From NCBI RefSeq assembly GCF_003325455.1, contig NZ_CP025198.1:1426001-1490000 (forward strand): a stretch of DNA of 64,000 bases. The letters run 5' to 3'. The notes under the pieces are model-generated. The model was given only the letters and a program-made list of their open reading frames with translations. It did no database searches and had not been told where the DNA came from. The DNA comes from Acidipropionibacterium virtanenii (GTDB taxonomy: Bacteria; Actinomycetota; Actinomycetes; Propionibacteriales; Propionibacteriaceae). The position numbers and the translations under genes are program-made. This document shows, in pieces, positions 47,192 through 55,469 of this stretch (the first letter of the stretch is position 1; each line of letters begins with the position of its first letter).

Positions 47192-47961
47192 GAATCGATC
47201 TGCGCATCTGGCGCCAGCGCAACACCCAGGATCAGGGCCGCCTGGTCGAGTACAACCTCGACGGCGTCTCGGGCGACATGTCCTTCCTGGAGATGCTCGA
47301 CCTGCTCAACGAGCAGCTCACCGAGCGCGGCGAGGACCCGGTCGCCTTCGACTCCGACTGCCGCGAGGGCATCTGCGGCCAGTGCGGCGTCGTCATCAAC
47401 GGCGTGCCGCACGGCGGTCAGGGGGTGGCCCAGCCGGTCCGCACCACGACCTGCCAGCTCCACATGCGGTCCTTCGCGGACGGCTCGACGATCACCATCG
47501 AGCCATGGAAGGCGGCCGCCTTCCCGGTGCTGCGCGATCTGGTCGTCGACCGCACCGCCCTGGACAACGTGATCGCCGCCGGCGGCTACATCTCGGTGAA
47601 CACCGGAGCGGCCCCCGACGCCCACGCCGTCCAGGTCAACAAGAAGCGCTCCGACCGCTCCTTCGACGCCGCCACCTGCATCGGCTGCGGCGCCTGCGTG
47701 GCGGCCTGCCCCAACGGCTCCTCGATGCTCTTCACCTCGGCGAAGATCACCCACCTGGCCATGCTCCCGCAGGGCCAGCCCGAGCGGGTGCGCCGGGTGA
47801 AGTCCATGGTCGCCCAGCAGGACGCCGAAGGATTCGGCGGCTGCACGAACATCGGCGAGTGCGCCTCGGTGTGCCCCAAGGGCATTCCGCTGGAGTCGAT
47901 CAGCCAGCTCAACCGCGACCTGATCGCCTCGCTGTTCAAGCACGACGGCAAGGATGATTGA
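47188..47961 (+). CDS. sdhB: Succinate dehydrogenase/fumarate reductase iron-sulfur subunit
   Basis: The 257-residue protein has the plant-ferredoxin-type [2Fe-2S] site [10 protein letters not shown] with a distal Cys ([10 protein letters not shown]). The [4Fe-4S]/[3Fe-4S] ligands are in [18 protein letters not shown] and [20 protein letters not shown]. It passes electrons between FAD and haem/menaquinone. It starts at GTG 47188 overlapping sdhA (GTGA), and a terminator follows. Confidence 0.96.
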
Positions 47962-47978
47962 GTTCATCTGAATCGCCA

Positions 47979-48015
47979 GGGCTCGCCGCCTTCCCCTTCG
48001 GGAGGCGGCGGGCCC
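47979..48015 (+). terminator. Terminator after sdhB
   Basis: GGGCTCGCCGCCTTCCC pairs with GGGAGGCGGCGGGCCC around a TTC loop, with small mismatches. It closes the sdhCAB unit. Confidence 0.75.
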
Positions 48016-48177
48016 TTGGTGCGTCCGGGGTCGATTGGGATCGCAGGAGGAGCATGTGACAGAATGGGGGACTGTGCCTGTCACCGTCGGCTCCTGCCAC
48101 AGGGGGATCGTCCAGCGGGGCGGGCTTTCAGACTTCAAGCGAACCAGGTGACCTGTGGCACCGGCGAAGGACATCTC
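48016..48177 (+). promoter_or_regulatory. Structured leader of rplS
   Basis: These 162 bases contain TGTGACAGAATG (48055-48066, possible extended -10 shared with rpsP). A 9-base long-range stem is formed by TGCCACAGG (48095-48103) and CCTGTGGCA (48152-48160). A GTGACAG...CTGTCAC repeat spans 48056-48084. A 31-codon reading frame starts at GTG 48056 behind AGGAGG (48045-48050) and stops at 48151, one base before the 3' arm of the stem. Several r-protein mRNAs carry autoregulatory leaders, so this is a candidate. Confidence 0.45.
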
Positions 48178-48531
48178 ATGAACAACGTCATCCAGGAGAT
48201 CGACAAGGCCTCCCTGCGCGACGACATCCCCGACTTCCGTCCCGGAGACACCATCCGGGTGTACGTCAAGGTCGTCGAGGGCAACCGGTCCCGCGTCCAG
48301 CTGTTCACCGGCGTCGTCATCTCCCGCACCGGCGGCGGCATCCAGGAGGCGTTCACCGTCCGCAAGCAGAGCTTCGGAACCGGTGTCGAGCGCACCTTCC
48401 CGTTGCACTCCCCGATCATCGATCACATCGAGCTCGAGCGTGAGGGCCGGGTCCGCCGTGCCAAGCTCTACTACCTGCGTGGGCTGCGCGGCAAGGCCGC
48501 CAAGATCAAGGAGAAGCACGCGAACCGCTGA
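48178..48531 (+). CDS. rplS: 50S ribosomal protein L19
   Basis: The 117-residue protein has [57 protein letters not shown] and [18 protein letters not shown], all L19 signatures. It sits at the 30S-50S interface. GCGAAGGAC is the ribosome site. A perfect terminator follows at once, so it is a single-gene transcript. Confidence 0.97.
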   Translation: MNNVIQEIDKASLRDDIPDFRPGDTIRVYVKVVEGNRSRVQLFTGVVISRTGGGIQEAFTVRKQSFGTGVERTFPLHSPIIDHIELEREGRVRRAKLYYLRGLRGKAAKIKEKHANR

Positions 48532-48543
48532 TTCACGTGAACC

Positions 48544-48583
48544 CGTGTTGAGGGCCCCCGCTACGGCGGGGGCCCTCAACACG
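48544..48583. terminator. Terminator after rplS
   Basis: CGTGTTGAGGGCCCCCGC and its near-complete complement around a three-base loop, one of the strongest hairpins in the window. Confidence 0.88.
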
Positions 48584-48660
48584 TCTGCGGGTGACTAAAC
48601 TGCGGTTGGCGTCGAGAGCGCGGGAGGGTCCCACGGCTGCGCGCCCGACAAGGAAGACCT

Positions 48661-49458
48661 GTGGCACACCAGCGACGACAATCTGGCAGTTCGGCCCCCG
48701 AGACGCAGCAGGACAACCCCGCCGGGTGGCAGAAGTTCCGCAGTGGACTCACCGAGATCGTTCTCATCGTGGTCGGTGCCCTGATCATCTCCTCGGTCAT
48801 CCGGGCATTCGTCGGACAGCTCTTCGTGATTCCGTCGGGTTCCATGGAGCAGACCCTGGAGATCGGTGACCGGGTCGTGGCGATGAAGGCGATCCATTTC
48901 AAACGCGGAGACATCGTCGTCTTCAAGGACTCCCAGCACTGGCTGGGGGCCGGGCCCGCTGAGCGCTCCGCCGGCGGCAAGTTCTTCGAGTTCGTCGGCC
49001 TGCTGCCCAACACCAGCTCGAACTACCTCATCAAGCGGGTCATCGGAATGCCCGGCGACACGGTGGCCTGCTGCGACCCGAAGGGGCGCGTCACCGTCAA
49101 CGGCAAGGCTCTCGACGAGTCGTCCTACCTCTATCAGGTCGACGGCCAGACCGTCGCGCCCTCCACCATGTCCTTCAAGGTGGTGGTGCCCGCGGGACGG
49201 ATCTTCGTGATGGGAGACCACCGAAATGAGTCCGGCGACTCCCGATACCACCTCGAGGACATCTCCACCGGCCAGTACCAGGGGTCGACGGCGTTCATTC
49301 CCCAGGACGACGTGGTCGGCCCGGCGAGGGCCATCTTCGTGCCATTGTCGAGATTCAAAGTGCTTCACATACCCGCCACCTTCGAGTCGGTCCCCGCACC
49401 GAGCGCCGCCGGTCCGAAGAAGGCTCAGATCTGCGTCGGGACCAGTTGCTCCCCGTGA
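48661..49458 (+). CDS. lepB: Signal peptidase I
   Basis: LepB removes signal peptides outside the membrane. The 265-residue protein has a soluble head, one membrane helix (EIVLIVVGALIISSVIRAFV), then FVIPSGSMEQTLEIGDRV (catalytic Ser), NYLIKRVIGMPGD (catalytic Lys) and GRIFVMGDHRNESGDSR. The GTG start has CAAGGAAGACC upstream. It keeps the rplS-lepB-rnhB order of actinobacteria. It probably also processes the secreted proteins encoded nearby. Confidence 0.95.
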   Translation: MAHQRRQSGSSAPETQQDNPAGWQKFRSGLTEIVLIVVGALIISSVIRAFVGQLFVIPSGSMEQTLEIGDRVVAMKAIHFKRGDIVVFKDSQHWLGAGPAERSAGGKFFEFVGLLPNTSSNYLIKRVIGMPGDTVACCDPKGRVTVNGKALDESSYLYQVDGQTVAPSTMSFKVVVPAGRIFVMGDHRNESGDSRYHLEDISTGQYQGSTAFIPQDDVVGPARAIFVPLSRFKVLHIPATFESVPAPSAAGPKKAQICVGTSCSP

Positions 49459-49490
49459 ACGGAGCAGGGTACTGATATGAGGTCGTCGCT

Positions 49491-50126
49491 ATGAGGATAG
49501 GGCCGGGTCCGAGGGGTCCCGAGAGGCTGCTGCGCCGTGCCGGTCTGGGGCCTGTGGCCGGTTGCGACGAGGCCGGCAGAGGAGCCTGCGCCGGTCCGCT
49601 GGTGGCGGCCGCCGCGATCCTCCAGGACGGCCCCGCCGGTCGCATTGAGGAGCTCGACGACTCGAAGAGACTGACTGCCAGGGCCCGGGACCGCTGCTTC
49701 GACCGGATCCTTGAGCGCGCCCGGGCCGTGGCCTGGGTGCAGATTCCCGCCTGCGAGTGCGACCGCCTCGGCATCCAGGAGGCCGATATCCAGGCACTTC
49801 GGCGGGCGGTCGCCAGACTCGCGATACGTCCCGGATACGTCATCAGCGACGGATTCGCGGTGGACGGGCTCGACTGTCCCGGTCTGGGCATGTGGAAGGG
49901 GGACGCCACCTGCGCCTGCGTGGCGGCCGCCTCCGTGGTCGCCAAGGTGGTCCGTGACCGGATCATGGTCGCCATGGACGCGGAGCTTCCCGGCTACGGA
50001 TTCGCGATCCACAAGGGCTACGGGACCGCGATGCACCAGGAGTGCCTGAACCTCCTGGGCCCGAGCCCCCAGCATCGTCTCTCGTATGCCAATGTGGCCG
50101 CCTCGGCTAGAGTTCACACATCATGA
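49491..50126 (+). CDS. rnhB: Ribonuclease HII
   Basis: RNase HII removes ribonucleotides from DNA and RNA primers. The 211-residue protein has VAGCDEAGRGACAGPLVAAAAIL (catalytic Asp-Glu in DEAGRG), LDDSKRLTARAR, YVISDGF and GDATCACVAAASVVAKVVRD with the other acidic residues, and GYGFAIHKGYGTAMH. Its stop overlaps the DUF2469 start (ATGA). Confidence 0.95.
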   Translation: MRIGPGPRGPERLLRRAGLGPVAGCDEAGRGACAGPLVAAAAILQDGPAGRIEELDDSKRLTARARDRCFDRILERARAVAWVQIPACECDRLGIQEADIQALRRAVARLAIRPGYVISDGFAVDGLDCPGLGMWKGDATCACVAAASVVAKVVRDRIMVAMDAELPGYGFAIHKGYGTAMHQECLNLLGPSPQHRLSYANVAASARVHTS

Positions 50127-50431
50127 GTACCGAGGATCTTGACGAGTACGAGAGCCGCATGGAGCTGGAGCTCTACCGCGAGTACAAGGACGTCGTGGGG
50201 ATCTTCACCTACGCGGTGGAGACCGAACGGCGGTTCTACCTCTGCAACGCCGTGGACCTCAAGGTCCGCACCGAGGGCGGTGACGTCTACTACGAGGTGT
50301 CCATGGGCGACGCCTGGGTGTGGGACATGTACCGGCCGGCCCGCTTCGTCAAGACCGCCAAGGTCCTCACCTTCCGCGACGTGTCGATCGAGGAGATCGT
50401 CCATTCCGAGCTCGAGGTTCCCGACAAGTAG
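50123..50431 (+). CDS. DUF2469-family conserved actinobacterial protein
   Basis: The 102-residue acidic protein (MSTEDLDEYESRMELELYREYKDVV, FYLCNAVDLKV, VWDMYRPARFVKTAKVLTF) belongs to DUF2469, found after rnhB throughout actinobacteria (Rv2901c in M. tuberculosis). No function is established. It is translationally coupled to rnhB. Confidence 0.93.
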   Translation: MSTEDLDEYESRMELELYREYKDVVGIFTYAVETERRFYLCNAVDLKVRTEGGDVYYEVSMGDAWVWDMYRPARFVKTAKVLTFRDVSIEEIVHSELEVPDK

Positions 50432-50452
50432 GGACCGCTCCGGGCCCGAAAG

Positions 50453-50495
50453 CCCCTGTGGACAACACGATCCGCGAGACTCCCCTGTGGACAAC
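50453..50495. promoter_or_regulatory. Two DnaA boxes (direct repeat) upstream of yraN-comM-dprA
   Basis: CCCCTGTGGACAAC occurs twice, at 50453-50466 and 50482-50495. Each copy contains TGTGGACAA, the complement of TTGTCCACA, which is the preferred DnaA box of Streptomyces and mycobacteria. Both have the same orientation and are 29 bases apart. They occupy the intergenic space before yraN, so DnaA may regulate that operon or be titrated here. Confidence 0.6.
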
Positions 50496-50545
50496 TGAAG
50501 ATTGGCGCCTCCCCGCCGCGATAACTGGGGTGGAGGTGATCTTCA

Positions 50546-50980
50546 ATGTCCACCACATCAGAGTCAGATCCCGTTCCGACCACCGCCAGGGGTGCCGCAC
50601 TGCGATCCCGGCGCGGGCTCAGGTCGCAGCTGGGCAGTTGGGGCGAGGACGTCGCGATCCAGCACCTGCGCGGGCTGGGCTGGCAGATCGTCGCCCGGAA
50701 CTGGGCCTGCGACCGGGGTGAGATCGATGTCGTCGCGCTGGAGCCCGGCAGGCCCCGCACCCTGGTCTTCGTCGAGGTGAAGTGCCGGTCCGGGCTGGGA
50801 TACGGAAGTCCGCTGGAGTCGATCACCGCGGCCAAGCAGCGCAAACTCCACGAGTTGGCACTGGCCTGGCTCGCCAGCCACCAGGTTCCGGTCCCGAGGG
50901 TGCGGATCGACGCCGTGGGAGTGGTGAGGCGTCCCGGAACCGAGCCCCTGATAGACCATGTGCGGGGGATCGGCAGATGA
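50546..50980 (+). CDS. yraN: YraN/UPF0102-family putative endonuclease
   Basis: The 144-residue protein has [36 protein letters not shown] and [15 protein letters not shown]. The spaced Glu, Asp and ExK residues form the nuclease-like core of UPF0102. The role is not established; it is commonly grouped with comM and dprA. GGAGGTGATC before ATG 50546 is an excellent ribosome site. Its stop overlaps the comM-like start (ATGA). Confidence 0.9.
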   Translation: MSTTSESDPVPTTARGAALRSRRGLRSQLGSWGEDVAIQHLRGLGWQIVARNWACDRGEIDVVALEPGRPRTLVFVEVKCRSGLGYGSPLESITAAKQRKLHELALAWLASHQVPVPRVRIDAVGVVRRPGTEPLIDHVRGIGR

Positions 50981-52503
50981 TCGGAGCCAGCGCATGGTCG
51001 GTGGCCCTGGTGGGCATCGAGGGCACCATGGTCGAGGTGGAGGCCGCCACCGGGGGAGGACTTCCCCGGACCATACTGGTCGGGCTCCCGGACACCGCCC
51101 TGTACGAGGCACGCGACCGGTGCCGGGCGGCGGTGGCCGCGGCCGGGCTGGCCTGGCCCTCCCAACTGCTCACCATCAACCTCACCCCCGCCTCGCTGCC
51201 CAAGGCCGGCACCCACTTCGATCTCGCGATCGCCGCAGCGGCCCTGGCCTGCGTCCAGGTCGTGCCGCCCACTCTGCTCGACAGCACCGTTCTGCTGGGA
51301 GAGCTCGGGCTCGACAGCAGGGTCCGGCCGGTGCGCGGCGTGCTTCCCGCACTGCTCGCGGCGCGTGCTGCCGGCTTCGAGCAGGCCGTGGTGCCCGCCG
51401 GGCAGTTGCGGGAGGCCCGGCTCGTCGACGGGCTCACCGTCTGGCCGGTCGGCGACCTGAACGATCTGGTGGAGGTGCTGTCGGGGCGCCCCGTCCTCAC
51501 CGGACCGGTCGAGCGCGGCGAGCAGGAGCCCGGGCCCTCGTCGGCCGGTGATCTCAACGAGGTCATCGGGCAGCAGGAGGCCCGCTTCGCCCTCGAGGTC
51601 GCGGCGGCGGGCCGTCACCACATCCTGTTCCGCGGGGCCCCGGGCTGCGGCAAGTCGATGCTGGCGGCCCGGCTGCCCACCATTCTCCCGCCCCTGGACC
51701 GCGGCGAGGCCCTCGAGGTCACCGCCGTCCACTCCCTGGCCGGGACCAACCCCGGCGGGAGCCTGATCACCCTCCCGCCGCTGTCGGAACCCCATCACAG
51801 CGTCTCGATGGCCGCAATGGTCGGCGGTGGCGCCCGGGTCGCGCGCCCCGGCGCGATCACCCTCGCCCACCGCGGGGTTCTCTTCCTCGACGAGGCTCCC
51901 GAGTTCCCGCCGCGGATCCTCGACGCCCTGCGCGGCCCGCTGGAGACGGGCTGGGTGACGATCGGCCGATCCCTGGCCCAGACCAGGTACCCTGCCCGGT
52001 TCCAGCTCGTGATGGCACTCAACCCCTGCCCCTGCGGCGGTGCCGACGACCCGTCGGGGCGCTGCCGATGCAGTCCCCAGCAGGTGCTGAGATATGCCGC
52101 GCGTCTCTCGGGACCGGTGCTCGACAGGGTCGATCTCCACCAGAGGATGCGCCCCCTGACCAGCGCGCACCTGCTCGGAGCCGACGTCATGCCGATTCCC
52201 GAGTCCAGTGCCGTGGTGGCGGCCCGGGTCGTCGAGGCCCGGGACCGGGCGGCGCGCCGTCTGGAGGGCACTCCGTGGCGGGTGAACGCCGAGGTGAGCG
52301 GGGCCTACCTGCGGCGCGGCCTGCCGATGTGCGCGGACGCGGGGCTCATCGAGGACGCGCTGTCCCACGGCAGGCTGAGCGCCCGCGGCGTCGACAAGGT
52401 GCTGCGAATCGCATGGACCCTGGCCGATCTGGCCGGGACCGATCGGATCGCCTCGGCGCAGCTGCGGCTCGCGATGGCACTGAGAAGAGGAGAGGTCTCA
52501 TGA
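50977..52503 (+). CDS. comM: YifB/ComM-family AAA+ ATPase (Mg-chelatase-like)
   Basis: The 508-residue protein has an N-terminal Lon-protease-like domain ([35 protein letters not shown]), then an AAA+ Mg-chelatase domain with [17 protein letters not shown] (Walker A), [14 protein letters not shown] (Walker B) and CNPCPCG-type NPCPCGG. The C-terminal domain includes [15 protein letters not shown]. ComM acts as a branch-migration helicase during natural transformation in several bacteria. It is tightly coupled to yraN and dprA. Confidence 0.93.
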   Translation: MIGASAWSVALVGIEGTMVEVEAATGGGLPRTILVGLPDTALYEARDRCRAAVAAAGLAWPSQLLTINLTPASLPKAGTHFDLAIAAAALACVQVVPPTLLDSTVLLGELGLDSRVRPVRGVLPALLAARAAGFEQAVVPAGQLREARLVDGLTVWPVGDLNDLVEVLSGRPVLTGPVERGEQEPGPSSAGDLNEVIGQQEARFALEVAAAGRHHILFRGAPGCGKSMLAARLPTILPPLDRGEALEVTAVHSLAGTNPGGSLITLPPLSEPHHSVSMAAMVGGGARVARPGAITLAHRGVLFLDEAPEFPPRILDALRGPLETGWVTIGRSLAQTRYPARFQLVMALNPCPCGGADDPSGRCRCSPQQVLRYAARLSGPVLDRVDLHQRMRPLTSAHLLGADVMPIPESSAVVAARVVEARDRAARRLEGTPWRVNAEVSGAYLRRGLPMCADAGLIEDALSHGRLSARGVDKVLRIAWTLADLAGTDRIASAQLRLAMALRRGEVS

Positions 52504-53651
52504 ACCCCACACCCTGGGACGAGGAGCGGATCAACCGGGCGGCGCTGGCTGCCGTCCACGACCCGGGAAGCCTCGATCTCGACCGGCCCCCGGAGCCCGG
52601 CGCGGCGGCGCGGCGATGGGAGGAGGTGAGAAGTGCGGACACCGCCCTGGGCCGACGAGCCCGGGCACTGGACCCGGAGCGCCTGGTGGAGGGGTGGGTG
52701 CGGCTGGGCGTCCGGTTCATCATGCCGGGAGACGTCGAGTGGCCCTCGAGTCTGTCCGAGCTCACACGATGCGACCGCCTCGACCACCAGGGACTGGGCG
52801 GGGTGCCGCTCGGACTGTGGGCCAGGGGACCGCTCGATCTCGCCGAGTCCTGCGACACCGCCGTGGCAGTGGTCGGCGCACGCGCTGCGACCGCCTACGG
52901 ACAGGACGTCGCCGTCGAGCTGGCCCACGACCTGGCCCGTCCGGGCGGGCGCAGGGGCTCCCAGCAGACCTGGACCATCCTCTCCGGAGGGGCCTACGGC
53001 ATCGACATCGCCGCCCACCGTGGTGCGCTGACGGCCGGCGGCCGGACGATCTGCGTACAGGCGGGCGGGCTGGACGAACTCTATCCCCGTGGCAACGGGG
53101 CGGTGCTGGAACGGATCGTTGATGAGGGGCTGGTGATCTCGGAGGCCGCTCCCGGGAGCCACCCGACGCGGCCCGGTTTCCTGGCCCGCAACCGGATCAT
53201 CGCCGCTCTGGCAGGGGGAACGGTGATCGTCGAGGCCGCCGCCAGGTCGGGGGCGCTCAGCACCGCGAACTGGGCCTCGGACATGTACCGGCAGGTCCTG
53301 GCCGTACCCGGCCCCGTGACGTCCAGCCGTTCGGTCGGTCCCCACAGCCTCATCCGGGACCACCGGGCCGATCTGGTCCGTGACGCCGACGACGTACGGG
53401 AGGCGCTCGGGCCGATGCAGCCGGAGCTCCCTCGCGAACCCGTGCCCGAGCACCGGACCGATGCTCTGAATCCCGAGGTCTTGAGGGTCCACGAGGCACT
53501 GCCGTCCCGCGGGGCCATGGGGGTCGAGGAGCTGTCCCGGGCGGCACTGGTGAGTCTGACCGACTGCCTCCTGGCCCTCCAGGAGCTGGAGGATCGGGGG
53601 ATGGCCAGGTACGGGGCCGACGGCCGGTGGTCGGTGAGGCTGCACGGTTGA
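52500..53651 (+). CDS. dprA: DNA processing protein DprA/Smf
   Basis: DprA loads RecA on incoming single-stranded DNA during transformation. The 383-residue protein has an N-terminal helical part and the Rossmann-like core: VAVVGARAATAYGQDVAVELA, ILSGGAYGIDIAAHRGAL, AGGLDELYPRGN, ISEAAPGSHPTRPGFLARNRIIAAL and VIVEAAARSGALSTANWA. A C-terminal winged helix (about 325-383) follows. ATG 52500 overlaps the comM-like stop. The xerC-rpsB-tsf segment that usually follows is replaced by the arabinose genes. Confidence 0.94.
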   Translation: MNPTPWDEERINRAALAAVHDPGSLDLDRPPEPGAAARRWEEVRSADTALGRRARALDPERLVEGWVRLGVRFIMPGDVEWPSSLSELTRCDRLDHQGLGGVPLGLWARGPLDLAESCDTAVAVVGARAATAYGQDVAVELAHDLARPGGRRGSQQTWTILSGGAYGIDIAAHRGALTAGGRTICVQAGGLDELYPRGNGAVLERIVDEGLVISEAAPGSHPTRPGFLARNRIIAALAGGTVIVEAAARSGALSTANWASDMYRQVLAVPGPVTSSRSVGPHSLIRDHRADLVRDADDVREALGPMQPELPREPVPEHRTDALNPEVLRVHEALPSRGAMGVEELSRAALVSLTDCLLALQELEDRGMARYGADGRWSVRLHG

Positions 53652-53715
53652 CCCGGGATCGCCTTCGTCACGGGCTGTGCGGGCATTGGACGGGAATCGG
53701 ATGATATCCTCTTAT

Positions 53716-53727
53716 GTGAACGTTAAC
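53716..53727. promoter_or_regulatory. LacI-type operator upstream of the FGGY kinase gene
   Basis: GTGAACGTTAAC, with the two halves GTGAAC and GTTAAC. Its reverse complement matches the site at 63312-63323 in 11 of 12 bases. It lies just downstream of TATCCT (53705-53710), where bound repressor would block transcription. AAGGAGGCAGCCC follows as the ribosome site. Confidence 0.6.
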
Positions 53728-53747
53728 GAGCCGCAAGGAGGCAGCCC

Positions 53748-55375
53748 ATGACCGCAGCTGACACAGAGCCGGGACGCTCAGGCGCCCGGGATATCATTGA
53801 GACTGGACGCGCCAGTCTGGGAATCGAATTCGGATCCACAAATATCAAGGCATGCCTCGTCGGACCGGATTTCAGGCCGCTGGCCAGTGGAGGTCACGCC
53901 TGGGAGAATGAACTGGCCGACGGCCGGTGGACGTATTCGCTCGACGCCGTCTGGTCCGGTCTGCAGGCCTGCTACGCGGATCTGGTGGCCGACGTCCAGC
54001 GCAACTACGACGTCACCCCCACCTCGTTCCGGGCGGTCGGGGTCTCGGCGATGATGCACGGCTACCTGGCCTTCGACGCCGCCGGAGAACTGCTCGTGCC
54101 GTTCCGGACATGGCGCAACACCTCGACCGGACCAGCCGCGGCCGGGCTCACCGAGGCGCTGGGCTTCAACATCCCGCAGCGATGGTCGATCGCTCACCTC
54201 TATCAGGCCGTGCTGGATGAGGAACCGCACATCGGACGGATCGCTGCACTCAACACGCTTGCCGGTTATGTCCACGAGAAGCTGACCGGCAGGGCGGTGC
54301 TCGGTGTCGGCGATGCCTCCGGCATGTTCCCGATCGATCCTGAGAACGGGGGCTACGACCAGCGGATGCTGAACGTCGTCGCCTCCCTGATCGACGCCCG
54401 GGTGCCTGGTCTGGAACTGGCGAAGCTGCTGCCCGAGGTGCTGCCGGCCGGTGCCGAAGCGGGCGAGCTGAGCGAGGAGGGAGCTAGGCTTCTCGATCCG
54501 ACCGGGGCGCTGCGTCCCGGGATCCCGTTCTGTCCCCCGAGGGCGACGCCGGCACCGGAATGGTGGCCACGAACTCGGTCGCCCGCCGCACCGGCAATGT
54601 CTCTGTCGGGACGAGCGCCTTCGCGATGGTGGTCCTCGAGCGGCCCCTGGGTCGGGTTCACGAGGAGATCGACGTCGTCACCACACCGTCCGGTGACGCC
54701 GTGGCCATGGTCCACTGCAACAACGGCGCCAGCGAACTGTCGCAGTGGGCAGGGCTGTTCGGTCGCTTCGCCCAAGTCATCGGCGCCGACGTCGGCCAGG
54801 ACGGCGTCTTCGCCGCCCTGCTCAACGAGGCTCTGGAAGGAGACGCGGACGGAGGCGGCCTGCTCTCCTTCAACAACCTCTCCGGTGAGCCGGTGGCCGA
54901 CCTGCCCGACGGGCGCCCCCTCGTCGTGCGGGCGCCCGACAGCTCCTTCACCCTGGCCAACTTCATGCGTACCCAGGTCTATGCGGTGTTCTCCACCCTG
55001 AGTCTCGGCATGCGCATCCTGGATGCTGAGGACGTGCAGGTCGACCGGTTGCTGGCCCACGGCGGGCTGTTCCGCACCGCGGGCCCGGCTCAGCGGATCC
55101 TGGCCGCGGCGCTGGGCGCACCGGTGGCCGTCGGCGAGACCGCCGGGGAGGGCGGGCCCTGGGGCATGGCGCTTCTGGCGTCCTACCTCGGCGAGGCCGG
55201 GACCATGAGCCTGGCCCACTTCCTCGATGAGAAGGTCTTCGCCACGGCGAGCACCAGCGTGATGGAGCCGGCCCGGGCCGACGTCATCGGCTTCTCGGTC
55301 TACCTCGACCGGTACCGCAAGGCCCTGGAGCTTCAGCGGGTGGCACCGGAGGCGGTGCCCGCGGTCAACCGCTGA
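53748..55375 (+). pseudogene. FGGY-family carbohydrate kinase (probable L-ribulokinase), interrupted by a one-base frameshift
   Basis: The first frame (from ATG 53748) gives LGIEFGSTNIKACLVGPDF, GVSAMMHGYLAFDA and LTGRAVLGVGDASGMFP. It leaves homology after GIPFCPP at the five-C run 54534-54538. Homology resumes one frame over as EGDAGTGMVATNSVARRTGNVSVGTSAFAMVVLE and runs to 55375 (HGGLFRTAGPAQRILAAALG, ETAGEGGPWGMALLASYLG). One extra C in the run would restore about 542 residues. FGGY kinases of this length phosphorylate keto-sugars, and the arabinose context suggests L-ribulose. It may be a sequencing error, a recent mutation or a phase-variable tract. Confidence 0.8.
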
Positions 55376-55383
55376 CCCACAGT

Positions 55384-55421
55384 CGCAGATGCCCGGGCCC
55401 GATCGGGCCCGGGCATCTGCG
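55384..55421. terminator. Bidirectional terminator, kinase / arabinofuranosidase
   Basis: Perfect 17-base arms (CGCAGATGCCCGGGCCC and its complement) around GATC, between two convergent genes. Confidence 0.88.
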
Positions 55422-55469
55422 TCCTCCGGTGCTGGGAGATCTGTGTGCTGGGAGATCCCTGAGCGAGTT

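Noticed and set aside
48054-48059. ATG-TGA start-stop behind AGGAGG in the rplS leader
   Set aside because: A minimal start-stop element is possible, but the AGGAGG to ATG spacing is short, a GTG two bases on opens a longer frame, and the region may lie upstream of the transcription start.
48530-48543. parS-like sequence GATTCACGTGAACC
   Set aside because: It matches the parS core (GTTTCACGTGAAAC) in 12 of 14 bases, but the outer mismatches, the single copy and the lack of parAB or origin genes make chance more likely.
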